Part shown: positions 33,494 through 43,981 of the stretch, piece by piece | How the letters are laid out: each line of letters begins with the position of its first letter | Position numbering within the stretch: the first letter of the stretch is position 1 | Assembly: GCA_000827495.1 (NCBI GenBank) | Contig: KN817615.1 | Span: 5,855 to 58,171, forward strand | DNA length: 52,317 bases | DNA from: Hypholoma sublateritium FD-334 SS-4 | Lineage: Eukaryota; Basidiomycota; Agaricomycetes; Agaricales; Strophariaceae | Reading direction: 5' to 3' | Program-made: the position numbers and the translations under genes | The notes under the pieces: generated by a model | Told to the model about the DNA's origin: nothing | What the model saw: the letters and a program-made list of their open reading frames with translations, nothing else | Database searches by the model: none

Positions 33494-33811
33494 TTACGGC
33501 TGCCGCTGCCGACGCATGATGGAGAAGTATTCCTTGTTCTCGTTTAGAACCTTCCCCTTGATTTCAATGACGCAAATGAACTCACCAATACCAGCCTTAT
33601 TTAGGGCATGTCAGTGGGTACGTGGTGGGTAAACAAGTGGGCGTGTCGGCACGCCGCCGGCAAGAACTTCCTCACGAAGTTTGAATGCACATCGACCAAG
33701 GAAATCAGGAGGCGAGTGGCGTATAAAATCGCAATGATTGACATTTCGGACCCACGAAGTCATACTAGTAGTAATCAATGGTTGCGATACACGAAGCAGG
33801 ATTTTATCTGA
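33494..33811 (-). pseudogene. Possible degraded coding fragment
   Basis: A minus-strand frame is open over about 105 codons except for one TGA near 33609. Both sides look protein-like: FLGRCAFKLREEVLAGG before it, IGEFICVIEIKGKVLNENK after it, ending at TAA 33494-33496. A 26-nt GT-AG stretch around the stop is too short for a normal intron. I do not recognise the family. It may be the end of an ancient gene or a transposon protein, or chance. Confidence 0.3.
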
Positions 33812-34117
33812 CATCGCACATGATAAAGTGCGAGTGTGTAACTGCTGAAACCGGCACAGGAATCCCCCTTATCTTCTCAATTTAAGCCTGTGTCTGTGCG
33901 ATGATATCGGTCTCAGCGGAGCATATTTTTTACACCATCGAGAGAACCGTGTGGTATAGCAGATCTCCCCAACAAAGTTGCACATCTATTGATCTTCATG
34001 TTGAGTGGTATACAATGCTTAACGTACCGGGAATAATATCATAATTGTACAGAAGTGTAGCAATAGGTATCCTAGTCGTTTGGGGAAATATTCGGGAACG
34101 GCGTTCCGTTTCCTTGA
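33812..34117. other. Intergenic region
   Basis: 306 bases with no supported gene, between the coding-like fragment and the stop of secreted protein B. Confidence 0.35.
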
Positions 34118-34683
34118 TTATTGGGCATGAAGTTCATTGGCAACTGCTTTGTGGAGAAAAGCCAGTCTGGCATGCGCGTCTCCAAGACGCTCAGATTCAT
34201 TCGCCGCTTTTCGATTTCCAGCTTTGAGGTGAGATATTGCCGCGGCATAGTGCTTGTCTGCCACCTTTTGATGAATTTTTGCAACTTTGAGGTGTTCTAA
34301 GCCAGCGGGAGTGTGTTGGATGGTATTCTTCTTGACATTATTTTCCCTTGCATAGTATTGTTGATTCTTCCCCTGTTCGTATGCAGCGAGGTTGACACGC
34401 TTGTATACGAGCGGTGCAAGCTTTGCAGACTTATATATGTCTTGTCCAACTGAAAACTTGCCATGATCATGCCAAGGTTCCTGCTCTTTGTTAACGACGT
34501 CCTGAGGTCGCATTAAACATACGCGTTCCAACAGATTTATACTACACTCACTGCAAGAGTAGTCCCATGTATATTAGCTAGCTGAGAGTGGCAGTGTGCT
34601 TCAGATGTGCATGTCGGAAAGCTGGTGGCTTTGACAGAAAAGCAGATAAGACTGGCAATTGGTAGGACAATACTAAATAACAT
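34118..34683 (-). CDS. Small secreted His/Ala-rich protein B
   Basis: Exons 34683-34552 and 34501-34118 join to 171 residues. The signal peptide is MLFSIVLPIASLICFSVKA. After a short segment with two cysteines (TCTSEAHC), the mature part is Lys/Tyr/Gln-rich. It then becomes a helical segment aligned with protein A: KHYAAAISHLKAGNRKAANE and GDAHARLAFLHKAVANEL. The shared pattern A-x2-H-x3-G-N-x2-A-A and the matching intron place support common ancestry by tandem duplication, with strong divergence. The role is unknown; a secreted helical protein acting outside the cell or in the wall is likely. Confidence 0.72.
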
Positions 34684-35347
34684 GTTCGCACTGCGAAAAC
34701 TTGGCGATAAAGATCCAATGGGAGAGGGGATGAGACCAGCTGATTGACCTGCTGTACATTGGAGATATTTATCTATACGCTAAGCCCAAGGCGATGAGCT
34801 TAGAATCCTTGTGGGCCGTTCAGACTCGAATTATCAACATCTTTTGTTATATCAACTCGTTGATAGTGGGCTTTCAAGTTCGAGATCATTCAACACGGCA
34901 TTACGCAGATTGTGTAGGTTCAAGCCAGATGATCAAGCAAGCGCGAAGATCAATCAACAAGTTGAACTCGACGACATCGCGGCATTGGCAGTGTAGATTA
35001 GACATTACAATCAAGGAGACTTTAGATATTTTGTCTTGTGCACAAAATAGCACAAGACCGGGACGGAACCGACTCACTCTGCCTATAAATAGAATACAAA
35101 TAGCCAGAAAAGGTCATGTCCCGACTACAAAAGCAACGAGCATAAAAATGGGGAAAATCATAGACGCACCACATGCTAAGCGCTAAGTACTGTATAGTAT
35201 TCATCACCTCGAAAATCGGCAGGCACAGATGTGAGCAGTCTGCAGAAAACGGCCTTGAAAATTATCGCTCAGGTGCTAGCATTATGTAAACTATGGTTCC
35301 GGGGAAGCGGACTTAAGGAAGACTAGTCAAACATATATCATGGTAGG
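34684..35347. other. Intergenic region
   Basis: 664 bases with no supported gene. The first part resembles the leader of secreted protein A, including ATGAGACCAGCTG near 34730. A plus-strand frame at 34794-35186 has no motif. Confidence 0.4.
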
Positions 35348-37588
35348 TCAAATCAAATCACCATCTCTGAGCTCCTTGCGTAATATTGACTCGCGAACAC
35401 CAGTGAGGAGAACGGCCATAGATTTGATATCCTAAAAGTATGATTACGTAGGTTGATATTAGTGGTCCTTGACTGCACGAAGGTGGAGACTGACTATGGC
35501 CGATGTTTCGTAGCCAGTGAACGGCCTCGGTTCAGGAGAGTATTTTCTCTGTCGCGTGAGCAGTCTCAGGCTTCGGTCGCTCAGGCAGCAAAGTGCGAAG
35601 CACTCACATGGGATAAGCGGAATTTGTCTTTGAAGTCTGAGTCGTTGTCAGCGCTTTGTATTGACGGTCAACAATGTATTAGAACGAACATTTCGTAACG
35701 CTGAAGATATCGTTGGGTAGGTCCCCATAAGTTGGGACATATTGTTTGACTTGGACGCCAGCTTCCAACGTGGCCTGCAAAACATCTCTCTGTTATGTCC
35801 CAGTCATCTCAACATTATACCACACCACGAAAAAATACAGCATTCTGACGAACCTTATTCCAGAAGCAAATCAGATTCGCACGGGCTAAAAGCTTGTTCT
35901 CGCAAACTTCTTTCCAAAGGAGAAGACTGTCAGCCTATAAAGTCATTAAGAACTCGTCAGTACTCGACGATCCGGAAAGGTGCATATTTACTAATCTATT
36001 TGTGCGTCCGTCTTCTTCGAGGACCTGGTTAAATGCTAGGGGAGCTAGAAACAAAATGACCTGGACTGCATGGGACGGAATCAATAGAGCTCAATTCACG
36101 AAAATAGCTTTGGTCAGAGCTCACCATCGTCGAAAAAGGGAGCCCAGGAAGCCCGCTTCATAGGAGCTGAAATTAGAGGAACTTTGCCTTAATAGCAAAA
36201 CGTACTTGATGCCTGGTACCCCCTACGTCGGTGATGAAGTATTCAACTTTTTCGATGCTCGCCCCGGGCCCTTGTCCTTTGCTGTGTAAGATATCAAGGC
36301 GAGAGAAGTTTATGAAATCATGCACCTGTTTCTATCCGAAATCGATGCTCTTCCACTCCTATTGTTCGTATCCGTGCTCGGAGAATGTCAACTAAGTAAT
36401 TGAGATTATGAAGCTGAGCTCACAACAACTCCGGTACATACGTACGATCGGTGGGGGTATAATTTATTTGTGTAATGCGTTCTATGCTATCCATAAAACT
36501 TGACCGTATGTGAGTACGCCTATAAAACAAGTTAGCAGATAATAGAAACTCACAACCCTGGAGAATGTCGAAGTCGAGGACGTCTCTTCTGGAGAATCTG
36601 CTGGATCTCTGGCGAATTCCACGCCGAAATGATATCGGTTCTCTGTGCGACAAGGATTAAGGCAGGATCAAGCTCTTCGTTACGCTGCGGAAGCGAACGT
36701 CGGCGTTCTCGTCCATCCACCGATCCCCCGGACAAATGAAGCTTCGAACGTAGCAAGGCCTTCCAATCAGCCCCCGCTCGCACGCTGAGATCTCGAGAGT
36801 CGTTGCACTCCGGGGAGAGTAATTTGAGTAGATTGGACTCAATGAAAAACAACGGAGATAGACTGAGGCGTAGCCGGCGCAGGGCAGTGAGTGAATCTGG
36901 CGACGACGGAACCGAATGAGATGAAGTAGGATGAGATGAAGTAGGGTTATCTGGCTCCAATTCTTCCTTCAAAGCGTCGAGCATCGTTTTTAGTGTTCTG
37001 GATTGCCAACGTTAAGTCGGCATACGACACGGTTTACCTCGAACTTACTAACCCGATGACATTGAGCTGAACTATGACCCTCCAAACAGCTCGTTCACTT
37101 TCGAAGTGGTTCGGAGCGAAGGTTAACTGGAAGTCTGTCAGAGAAAATGAGCTTTCATTGCTATGGATCAGGTTGTTGAAGTACCTACTTTTCAATACCG
37201 AACTCTAGGAAGGGTATAACGAGGTGAGAATTCCGCATTTTCTACGGTACAGTAGCCGCACGGCATACCTTTCCAGATTCAGATTGGCCTACCATCAAAG
37301 AATTCGTACCATTCGTCAATTAGAATCAAACAGCGCCTGTGATACAAAATAGTTTCCCGCACCTAACAGCATAATTTTTATTGCCTTTCGCCTCCTCTCT
37401 ATCTCTTTCTTTCCCTCCAAAAGGTACTGGTCAATTTCCTTCGATGTCTCTGTAGCTTTCTGTAACGCTTCGACGCGACTGCGTGCTTCTGCCTCTGTCT
37501 CCATGGGCGTCTCTCCCGACCATCGAGGAACTTCAAATGGGTTTGAAGGAGAGCCTGAGCCCTTGGCCTTGTTTTTGTTATTGAACAT
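35348..37588 (-). CDS. Divergent heterotrimeric G-protein alpha subunit
   Basis: GTP-binding signalling protein with 15 exons joining to 482 residues: 37588-37363, 37288-37269, 37204-37189, 37134-37053, 36997-36557, 36519-36446, 36391-36326, 36276-36206, 36155-36125, 36065-35992, 35934-35854, 35789-35690, 35636-35608, 35548-35495 and 35431-35348. The P-loop is GQSESGKSS (G76-S84). The helical domain lies mostly in exon 5 and is Ser-rich. Switch I keeps the key pair R293 and T296 (DILRARIRTIG). Switch II is DVGGTRHQR (325-333), where the catalytic Gln of canonical G-alpha is Thr329. The guanine contacts are NKRD (393-396) and TSAID (452-456). The start MFNNKNK lacks the Gly2/Cys3 lipidation signal. 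This matches the expanded, non-canonical G-alpha group in mushrooms. GTP binding is likely, GTP hydrolysis doubtful, and the receptor unknown. Confidence 0.9.
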
Positions 37589-38619
37589 GCGATGTGATAT
37601 ATGAAGGAGTTTGTAAATGGAGTTTCCTTGTGGAAGGTTCGATTAGCCTCAACCGTCAACCAGATACCAATCGACGAGCGAGACGTGGAAGACGAGCCAA
37701 CTTGGTGGTGCATGAGGCCTTGCCACTAAGTATATATATGCTACGGCGGATAATGCAGGGCCAAGCTTGGGCCAAGCAGCGGGTTGGCATATGTCGCTTA
37801 AAACTTGCCCGGTTGTGATCAAGCCGTGATGCATTTGATGGGGCTCGTCGGAAAAAGGCCCGCGAATGGCACGCGGCAATGCCCCATTTCGATGCCAGTA
37901 TAAGTAGAACTTGAACAGGTGAACGCCATGGTCGACGAAGGTCCAGTCCTGGTCAACCGACAACTCAGTCGGCTTAACTTGACTAAGGACACAAATTGTA
38001 TGCACGCGGTGGCAACTTTGTGGCAACGATACCTCAAAACGTGGTTTCTCTGTTGATCAGTATGTAATCGGTAAATGCAAGACTAGGACTAATGCAACTA
38101 TCTGCGACTATACTTAGTATTATGTAGTAACTGTTGCAATCCCTTGCTACGAGAGGGCACTGGAAAAAAGGTTGGCCGTAATATAAATGATTAATACAAG
38201 ATTAATACCATCTAGGCCAGGCAACCGCAAATACTGTGTATGTACTAAGAACACCTGATTCTTCGAAATCGACGCCTTTGGGGTCGGTTTCGACAGCATG
38301 GAGATTGGGGTCCACAATTCCATTCGTTTCAGCTTTCTCTCCCAACGAGGGTACGATTACATCGTTAATACAACCACTTGAAGGAAGACGCTACGCTGTT
38401 GATTTCATGTGTTCCTGATCTTACCTGATTCATTTGGAAGATCCCATCTTGCCGTGGAATAATTTAAAGCCGCTTCATGGGATGGAGGCGCTGCAAAAGG
38501 GATTTCCCTGCGTTGGAATGTATGTAGAAACGAACGACAGGAGCACTGGTAATGGTGTTTTTATCACCATATCTTCGCACTGTGATAAATTTGGGCGGAA
38601 AGTTGAAACTCGTGCGCCA
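37589..38619. other. Intergenic region with one coding-like minus-strand frame
   Basis: About 1 kb between two minus-strand genes. The minus frame ending at TAA 38202-38204 reads INDVIVPSLGEKAETNG and GVDFEESGVLS, which looks protein-like. A further open stretch lies near 38450-38610 (minus). I could not join them into a gene. The rest is presumed promoter of the G-alpha gene. Confidence 0.35.
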
Positions 38620-39908
38620 TTAATCCTTGTTGGTTGAAGGTCCGCGCAACAAGGACTTCGGAAGCATAATGCCAATCTAAAGCGGGAGCTCATTCATTTG
38701 AAGATAAAGCAGGCTAAAGCAGCGATATATACCACATAGTTAGGCATATCGACCTATAAGTACCAAATGCCTCGGATGAGATCAACAAAGGAATGTTAAC
38801 AGAAAGACTGACAACTTCATGCATTCTCAAATCGCCCGCGACACTGCAGAGCATGTAGGCAGCGACACGGTCCATTTGGAATTCAGCTTCGAGGAAGTTG
38901 ATCATGTTGCGAACAGCAGAGCGAGTCGCTTCTCGGATGTCGGAGTCGATTCCAGTTGTGCAATAATGCTCTTCATTATTGCTATTTGGACGGATGGTAT
39001 GGAAATGAGGCGTCTTCGTATAAGGTCGATCCTTTCTGATAGTTAATCGTACTTTGACGTCCATCGGCGTTTCGATGGCAGTACCTGCAGATCATTCAAG
39101 CCGATGAACACAACGTCATAATGGCAAGATCATTCAGCCCTGTCTCACCACAAACCTCTGCAATATATCATCAGCCTTAGTAGTGAAAATACTGACTGAG
39201 AAACGCACCCCCATCGCCTTGAGCTGCATGCCCATCCTAGCGGTTATGTCAGTTAAAACCAGAGCTCGAGATGATTGGTCTTACTCCGATTGAAAATAAA
39301 GCACCTTCGACTTCTACAGGTAAGAATAAAGTAGAACCAACGGTAAGCTGCCGGGTATCCAGGTTGCCTCCGGTATGATAGGGAGGTATGGTTGAGAATG
39401 CGCCCGCCTTTCCAGGAGCAACTCCCATTTCGCCTGCAAAAGGGTTAAGAGGAATCTTGATGCCCCTTGCCTGGTCGAACCAGGCAAAACCTCCTTCTTT
39501 GTCGAGAGCCCAGATCTTCAATGCGGGGTCTGGAAATTCGTCATTGAGCAGTCCAAAGCCCGGGATGAGGCCGGTCCAACCCCACTCCGCAGTTTCAATG
39601 GAGATGACATCTACTTGAAGCGTATCCCCCGGCAGTGCGCCTTGGACGTAGACAGGGCCGCTTACTTGATCAAGTTGAGCAAAAATAAGGGAAGATATTG
39701 TCGTCACAGTGGAGTCTTTCGTAATTTGTCCATTCGACGCATCCAAGCAAGAGAACGAGACCTCATCGCCGGATTGCACCGTTATCACCGGTGGTATACT
39801 GCATCACGAAGGCTAGAATTGAGCATGACCCTGATGATGTATTTTTGACTCTCACCTATTGTCCCAAGCAAGATGAGTATGCGAGCGTTTGACGGAATGG
39901 ATTGACAT
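38620..39908 (-). CDS. Acetamidase/formamidase family protein
   Basis: Amide hydrolase of the FmdA/AmdA family, releasing ammonia from formamide or acetamide for nitrogen use. Seven exons join to 317 residues: 39908-39856, 39798-39285, 39236-39209, 39157-39149, 39084-38813, 38753-38733 and 38676-38620. The start MSIHSVKRSHTHLAWDNSIPP leads into VITVQSGDEVSFSCLDASNGQ, a family hallmark. PGDTLQVDV and WGWTGLIPGFGLL follow, then IPLNPFAGEMGVAP, PPYHTGGNLDTRQL, GDGHAAQGDGEVCGTAIE and CSVAGDLRMHEVVDMPN. All conserved blocks are present and the length is normal (about 310-320). The GDGE-VCGTA block depends on a 9-nt exon (39157-39149). Probably cytosolic. Nitrogen regulation is expected from the family, but I see no defined site. 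Confidence 0.92.
39149..39157 (-). other. 9-nt microexon
   Basis: AGGTTTGTG flanked by TGCAG and GTGAGA, between introns of 51 and 64 nt. It supplies the last bases of Glu, then Val-Cys and the first base of Gly in the conserved GDGEVCGTA motif. Confidence 0.8.
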
Positions 39909-40069
39909 TGCAGTGTTGGGTCTCCCCGAAGAAAAGGGGGGGATAAAGCAGTTTAACAATTCGTGAACTCACATGGGAACACAGTATATTACATTTATAG
40001 AATCTGTCCAAGTACGAGTAAATCCGCAGTAGATGCACGATAAGCATGGTGTATAAATCTTGTTCTAAA

Positions 40070-43000
40070 TCACTGGAAAGATGACCAATCAACGTCTTCC
40101 TTTGAACGTGAGTCGCGAGACCGAATATCAGTAAGATGGCGCATGGTGGGGCGTCCATGAGGACAGTTCCACGGTTGGTCCATGGTTCCCATATGCCGTA
40201 CCACCTGGTGCCGATAATCAAATTAGCGGTAAAATCTGGTCTCGACCTGGATTGTATGTGCTCACGGAAGTCATCTGCGAGAGCGTTAACGGCATGCCGA
40301 CCATGACACTTTTTCTGCAGGCTCGCATAGCGAACATGGCGCGGGCTTTTGAGCATCGCACCATCTGTCCGCCTGGTCGATCACGCAACAGGTGTATGAC
40401 TTCTTCCAGATCTAACTAAGTTTCAGCATCGGCTATGTGCGCGAGGGTGTATTATACCTTTCATGTCAAACGTTGTGCTCTTGCTGACGGGTTGAGCAGT
40501 CAACATGAGACGGCTTCCTTCGCTGATGGCATCTTCTGGGTCAACGTCGATCTCAAAACCATTTTGCTTCAGAATATCGATGTTTTCCTTAGCGAGCATT
40601 TCGTCGGAAGCTGTTAACTCCAGAGGACGAGGTCTGGCGGTAGAATGTCAGCGCCGGTAAGCTCTAAGACGGGAGCATCACTTACCTAAAAAGCTTCTGG
40701 GACTCAATCTTCGTCGTTGCTTGCAGTGTTTCAAAGTTGTACTTCTCATCGGCGGCATGCTGGTCCACGATAAACAGGTCGTCCGAGTTGTCTGATCCTT
40801 TCCGCGTTTTCTTTATCCCGCGACGAACGATGATGAACCCCAGGTTGAACTGTCCTATTACACTCATCTCCGCGAAGTCTTTCTTCTCTATGACACGTGC
40901 CAAAGCATCCACCGCTTTGTCGCCGTCGTCTGTATTTGTGACACCAGCATCAGCAGTGATTGCGGCAGGGGTCTCGTTCCCGGCCCCTTGCACGGGATTT
41001 TCTTTGGATAAGGTAGACCGCCGGGACCATATGACCTTCGTACGTTCAACATCGAATCGCAACGAAAGATCACCGCCGTTCTGCTCCCTCTTCAAGATTT
41101 CCACACAACCAATGTCATCTATCGAGGCGCCAGCGTCTGGGGTATCCGCATCGCGAGTTTGATGCGAAACTGAATCAGTATCTTCGTCGCCGTTGGCAGT
41201 AACCATCGTCCCTTGTGATTGCTCATGCACGTTTTCGTTGTTGGAGCCCGCGGAAGACAGATATGCTGGTCGCGTATGCACCTTGCCTCTTAGGGGTAAG
41301 GGGGTCACCTCTTCATCCTCTAATTCATCTTCTCCTGGGCTTTCCTCGTCGCCGTATTCGCCTCCAATCCTGGCACTCGAGCTGCGTCGGGAGGAAATCT
41401 GACTCCCCGGGCGCGAAAACCCAGCGAGCTGGCTCCGAAGGCTCAGCGCTCGACTTTGAGTGCTTACATTCTTAACGCGCACATCTTGTAGTCGTCTGGG
41501 CAGCGACATGGCGGGCGGCGTCTTCGGCTCCTTTTGATCAACGTTGATGCGTGTGCGCGCGCTGAGTTCTGGTTCCACAATGCCCAGCGGCGGGGAGGAC
41601 GGTAGGCCTGATGACCCGACGTAGCGATCGCAGATAGGTATGGGTTGGGCTGCTATTTCGGATTTTCGCTTTTTCCGAGGGTGGTGCTCCACCTCTTCTA
41701 CATCGTCCCCGTCATTAATTTCTGGGGGCGGAGACAGTGAAGGAGCGCGGCGGGATTGTGTCGATAAGCCCATCCGATGCCCCCAGGCTGTTTGCGACGT
41801 GTCCAACACCATGGCATGTGTCGGAAGGAGAGGTGCGCGGGCTTGACCGTCAGCGTCCATTATAATAGCACTAGATGGTTCCGAGTCCTTAGAGTTCGTA
41901 TTGATATTAGTTACAGTGGAGCGGGGAGGGCGGAGAGGAGGGGTTGTGGGTGAGGGTGGAGAAGCGGCAGATGATCTTTCATCGTTCTCTTCGGGGATGA
42001 GCGAGTCGCGATTACGGGTAACTTGGCTAGACGACGCCATGGGAAGTAAGCTCTGCGTAAGTGTTTTGGATCGCGACTGCGTCTCCCCGAGATCAAAGGT
42101 TGCCCGGGATGGCGCAAAATGAACCTCGAGAGTAGCCTGATGTGAGTAGTTAAGCCAATAACGTACGGCAGTGAAAAAAAGAAGGCCACCTTTAGCGCTG
42201 AGATGAGGTTAGCCTCGCTATGTAGAAGGATTGTTCGTTTGTCTGGACTGACATTGACGTCGTAAATATCTGAAGTTCAATCGGTTAGAACCCCAAAATT
42301 ACAGGATATGAATATAACACACGTGTTGGCATCATTATATTGGCAACAATGAATGGTGCTTGTGTAGCATTGAACGAGCGGTAAACTTCGTTGAAACATT
42401 TCTGGATCTAGGGCTGCGAGTAAAAACATGGTCACAAAGCTGCGAGTTCGCTATACCTTGTTCATATTGCAGGGTCGCCCATTAACGTAGAAAAATTGTC
42501 GATCGGTCCCCGCACGTCCACATCCAACAGAGAATTTCGATGTGAGACCTCGCACTTGAACCGTGAAAGGCTCCAATTCTTGGCTAGACGTGCGATGAGA
42601 TCCAGGGAGTTTAGTTTGAAAAATCGACCCACTTTTGTAGCCTCTTGAGAACGACCTTCTCCCTCTCGACTTCGAATGTTATGTCTACGTCAACAATGTT
42701 ATCTAAAGACTTAGGCCCCCATAATGCGGTGACGGATTCTCGACACGAGGGCAAGCCTAAAGTTCTGATTGGGGTAGACTTCCCGCTACAACCACGTCAA
42801 ACAGTGTAAAATCGGAAGGTGAAAGCATACCTACCCTTTCTCTTGCTGATTAGTTACAGTCAGGCGGATTCCTGGTGCGGCGGCGCAGGGACCTAGGGCA
42901 TATGCATTGAGCAAGGACAAAGCCTTAGCGAACTCGCGTTTTATGTTTCGCTCTAGTTCCTTTCGACGGACTGCCAGTGGAGAGAAAATGTTCGTGAGGG

Positions 43001-43597
43001 TGATGCTAGTGCCTTGCTAAATATATGTGAGAATTCCAAGACGACGAAAGGGGGAGGAAGTCACATTTCGTGCAACTGCACTACGCTTGAGCAGCTTCCC
43101 GCTGCTGTCCAAGACCAAGGATGTTCCCATTGGAGTTGTTGACGCTGTCGCCGTCGATATGCTTACCTGCTCGCTCAACGCGCATAGAGACGAGAGTGCT
43201 TCGCCTCTGAAACCAAACGTCTCCACGGACGTGAGATCGGAAAATGTTTCTAGCTTGGATGTGTGATGCTTCAAAGCTATTATACACGTTATTACACGAA
43301 AAAAAACGCGTTCCATAGCGCACATACCAATACTTTCATAGTCATCCTCGGCTATGCCACATCCATTGTCAACAACCTCAATTGACGACAGTCCATAATT
43401 TCTGAAGCGGACTTCTGTAACGGAGGTCGAAAGCTAGACGCAAGTCAAATATACTCGTCGGAATACCTACCAATACTTGTCGCCCCTGCGTCTACGCTGT
43501 TCTCCACGAGTTCCTTGACAGCAGTTTGAAGATCAATAACAACTTGACCAGATGTTATGTGATGGATGGAGGCTTTGTCTATGGCCTTTATTGACAT
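40070..43597 (-). CDS. PMS1: DNA mismatch repair protein PMS1 (MutL-alpha endonuclease subunit)
   Basis: Partner of MLH1; it nicks the new strand after mismatch recognition, in the nucleus. Twelve exons join to 986 residues: 43597-43471, 43414-43328, 43276-43065, 43016-42835, 42785-42633, 42583-42457, 42407-42323, 42269-42190, 42136-40686, 40633-40458, 40411-40266 and 40204-40070. The GHKL ATPase has [15 protein letters not shown] (E29, N33), [20 protein letters not shown] and [13 protein letters not shown] long, acidic, Ser-rich linker of roughly 350 residues sits in the big exon 9. The endonuclease domain has [12 protein letters not shown] (809-820, fitting DQHA-x2-E-x4-E). Zinc-site residues lie in ACRKS (C925) and CPHGRP (C956, H958). 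All catalytic features are intact. It lies 161 bases from the acetamidase ATG and is divergent from the F-box gene. Confidence 0.95.
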
Positions 43598-43981
43598 TTG
43601 AGGAGTTCCAAGTCAGACAAGAGTTTGGATATCGAATGTTTGGATATCAGTGAGGAAGAACGCCGTGGTCGTTGGCCGCGAGCAGGTGTCGTTAAGTGGT
43701 TGGTCGCGGTAAACGCTGTTACTTCGAGTTCAGTCGGAGATGCTACATTTGAGGGTCCGCTTTTCCACTCTGCTCCGAGTCCGTAGTCGAACTTCCTCAA
43801 CGCTCCTCAGCACCCTTGTCTTCTATTCGGTTTCCACCTAAAGCTCTTTTGAGGGCAAACAATCTGATCCATATGGAACATGTATACCAGTAGAATCCTC
43901 TCGGGGAAAAACAAATATCTTGAACAATTCCAGCCCTGACACTTTCCAATCACCGAATTCCACCATTCTCAAGTCTTCAAC
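43598..43981. promoter_or_regulatory. Shared upstream region of PMS1 and an F-box gene
   Basis: 384 bases between two divergent ATGs, so this must act as a bidirectional promoter region. No TATA-like or other specific motif stands out. Confidence 0.5.
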
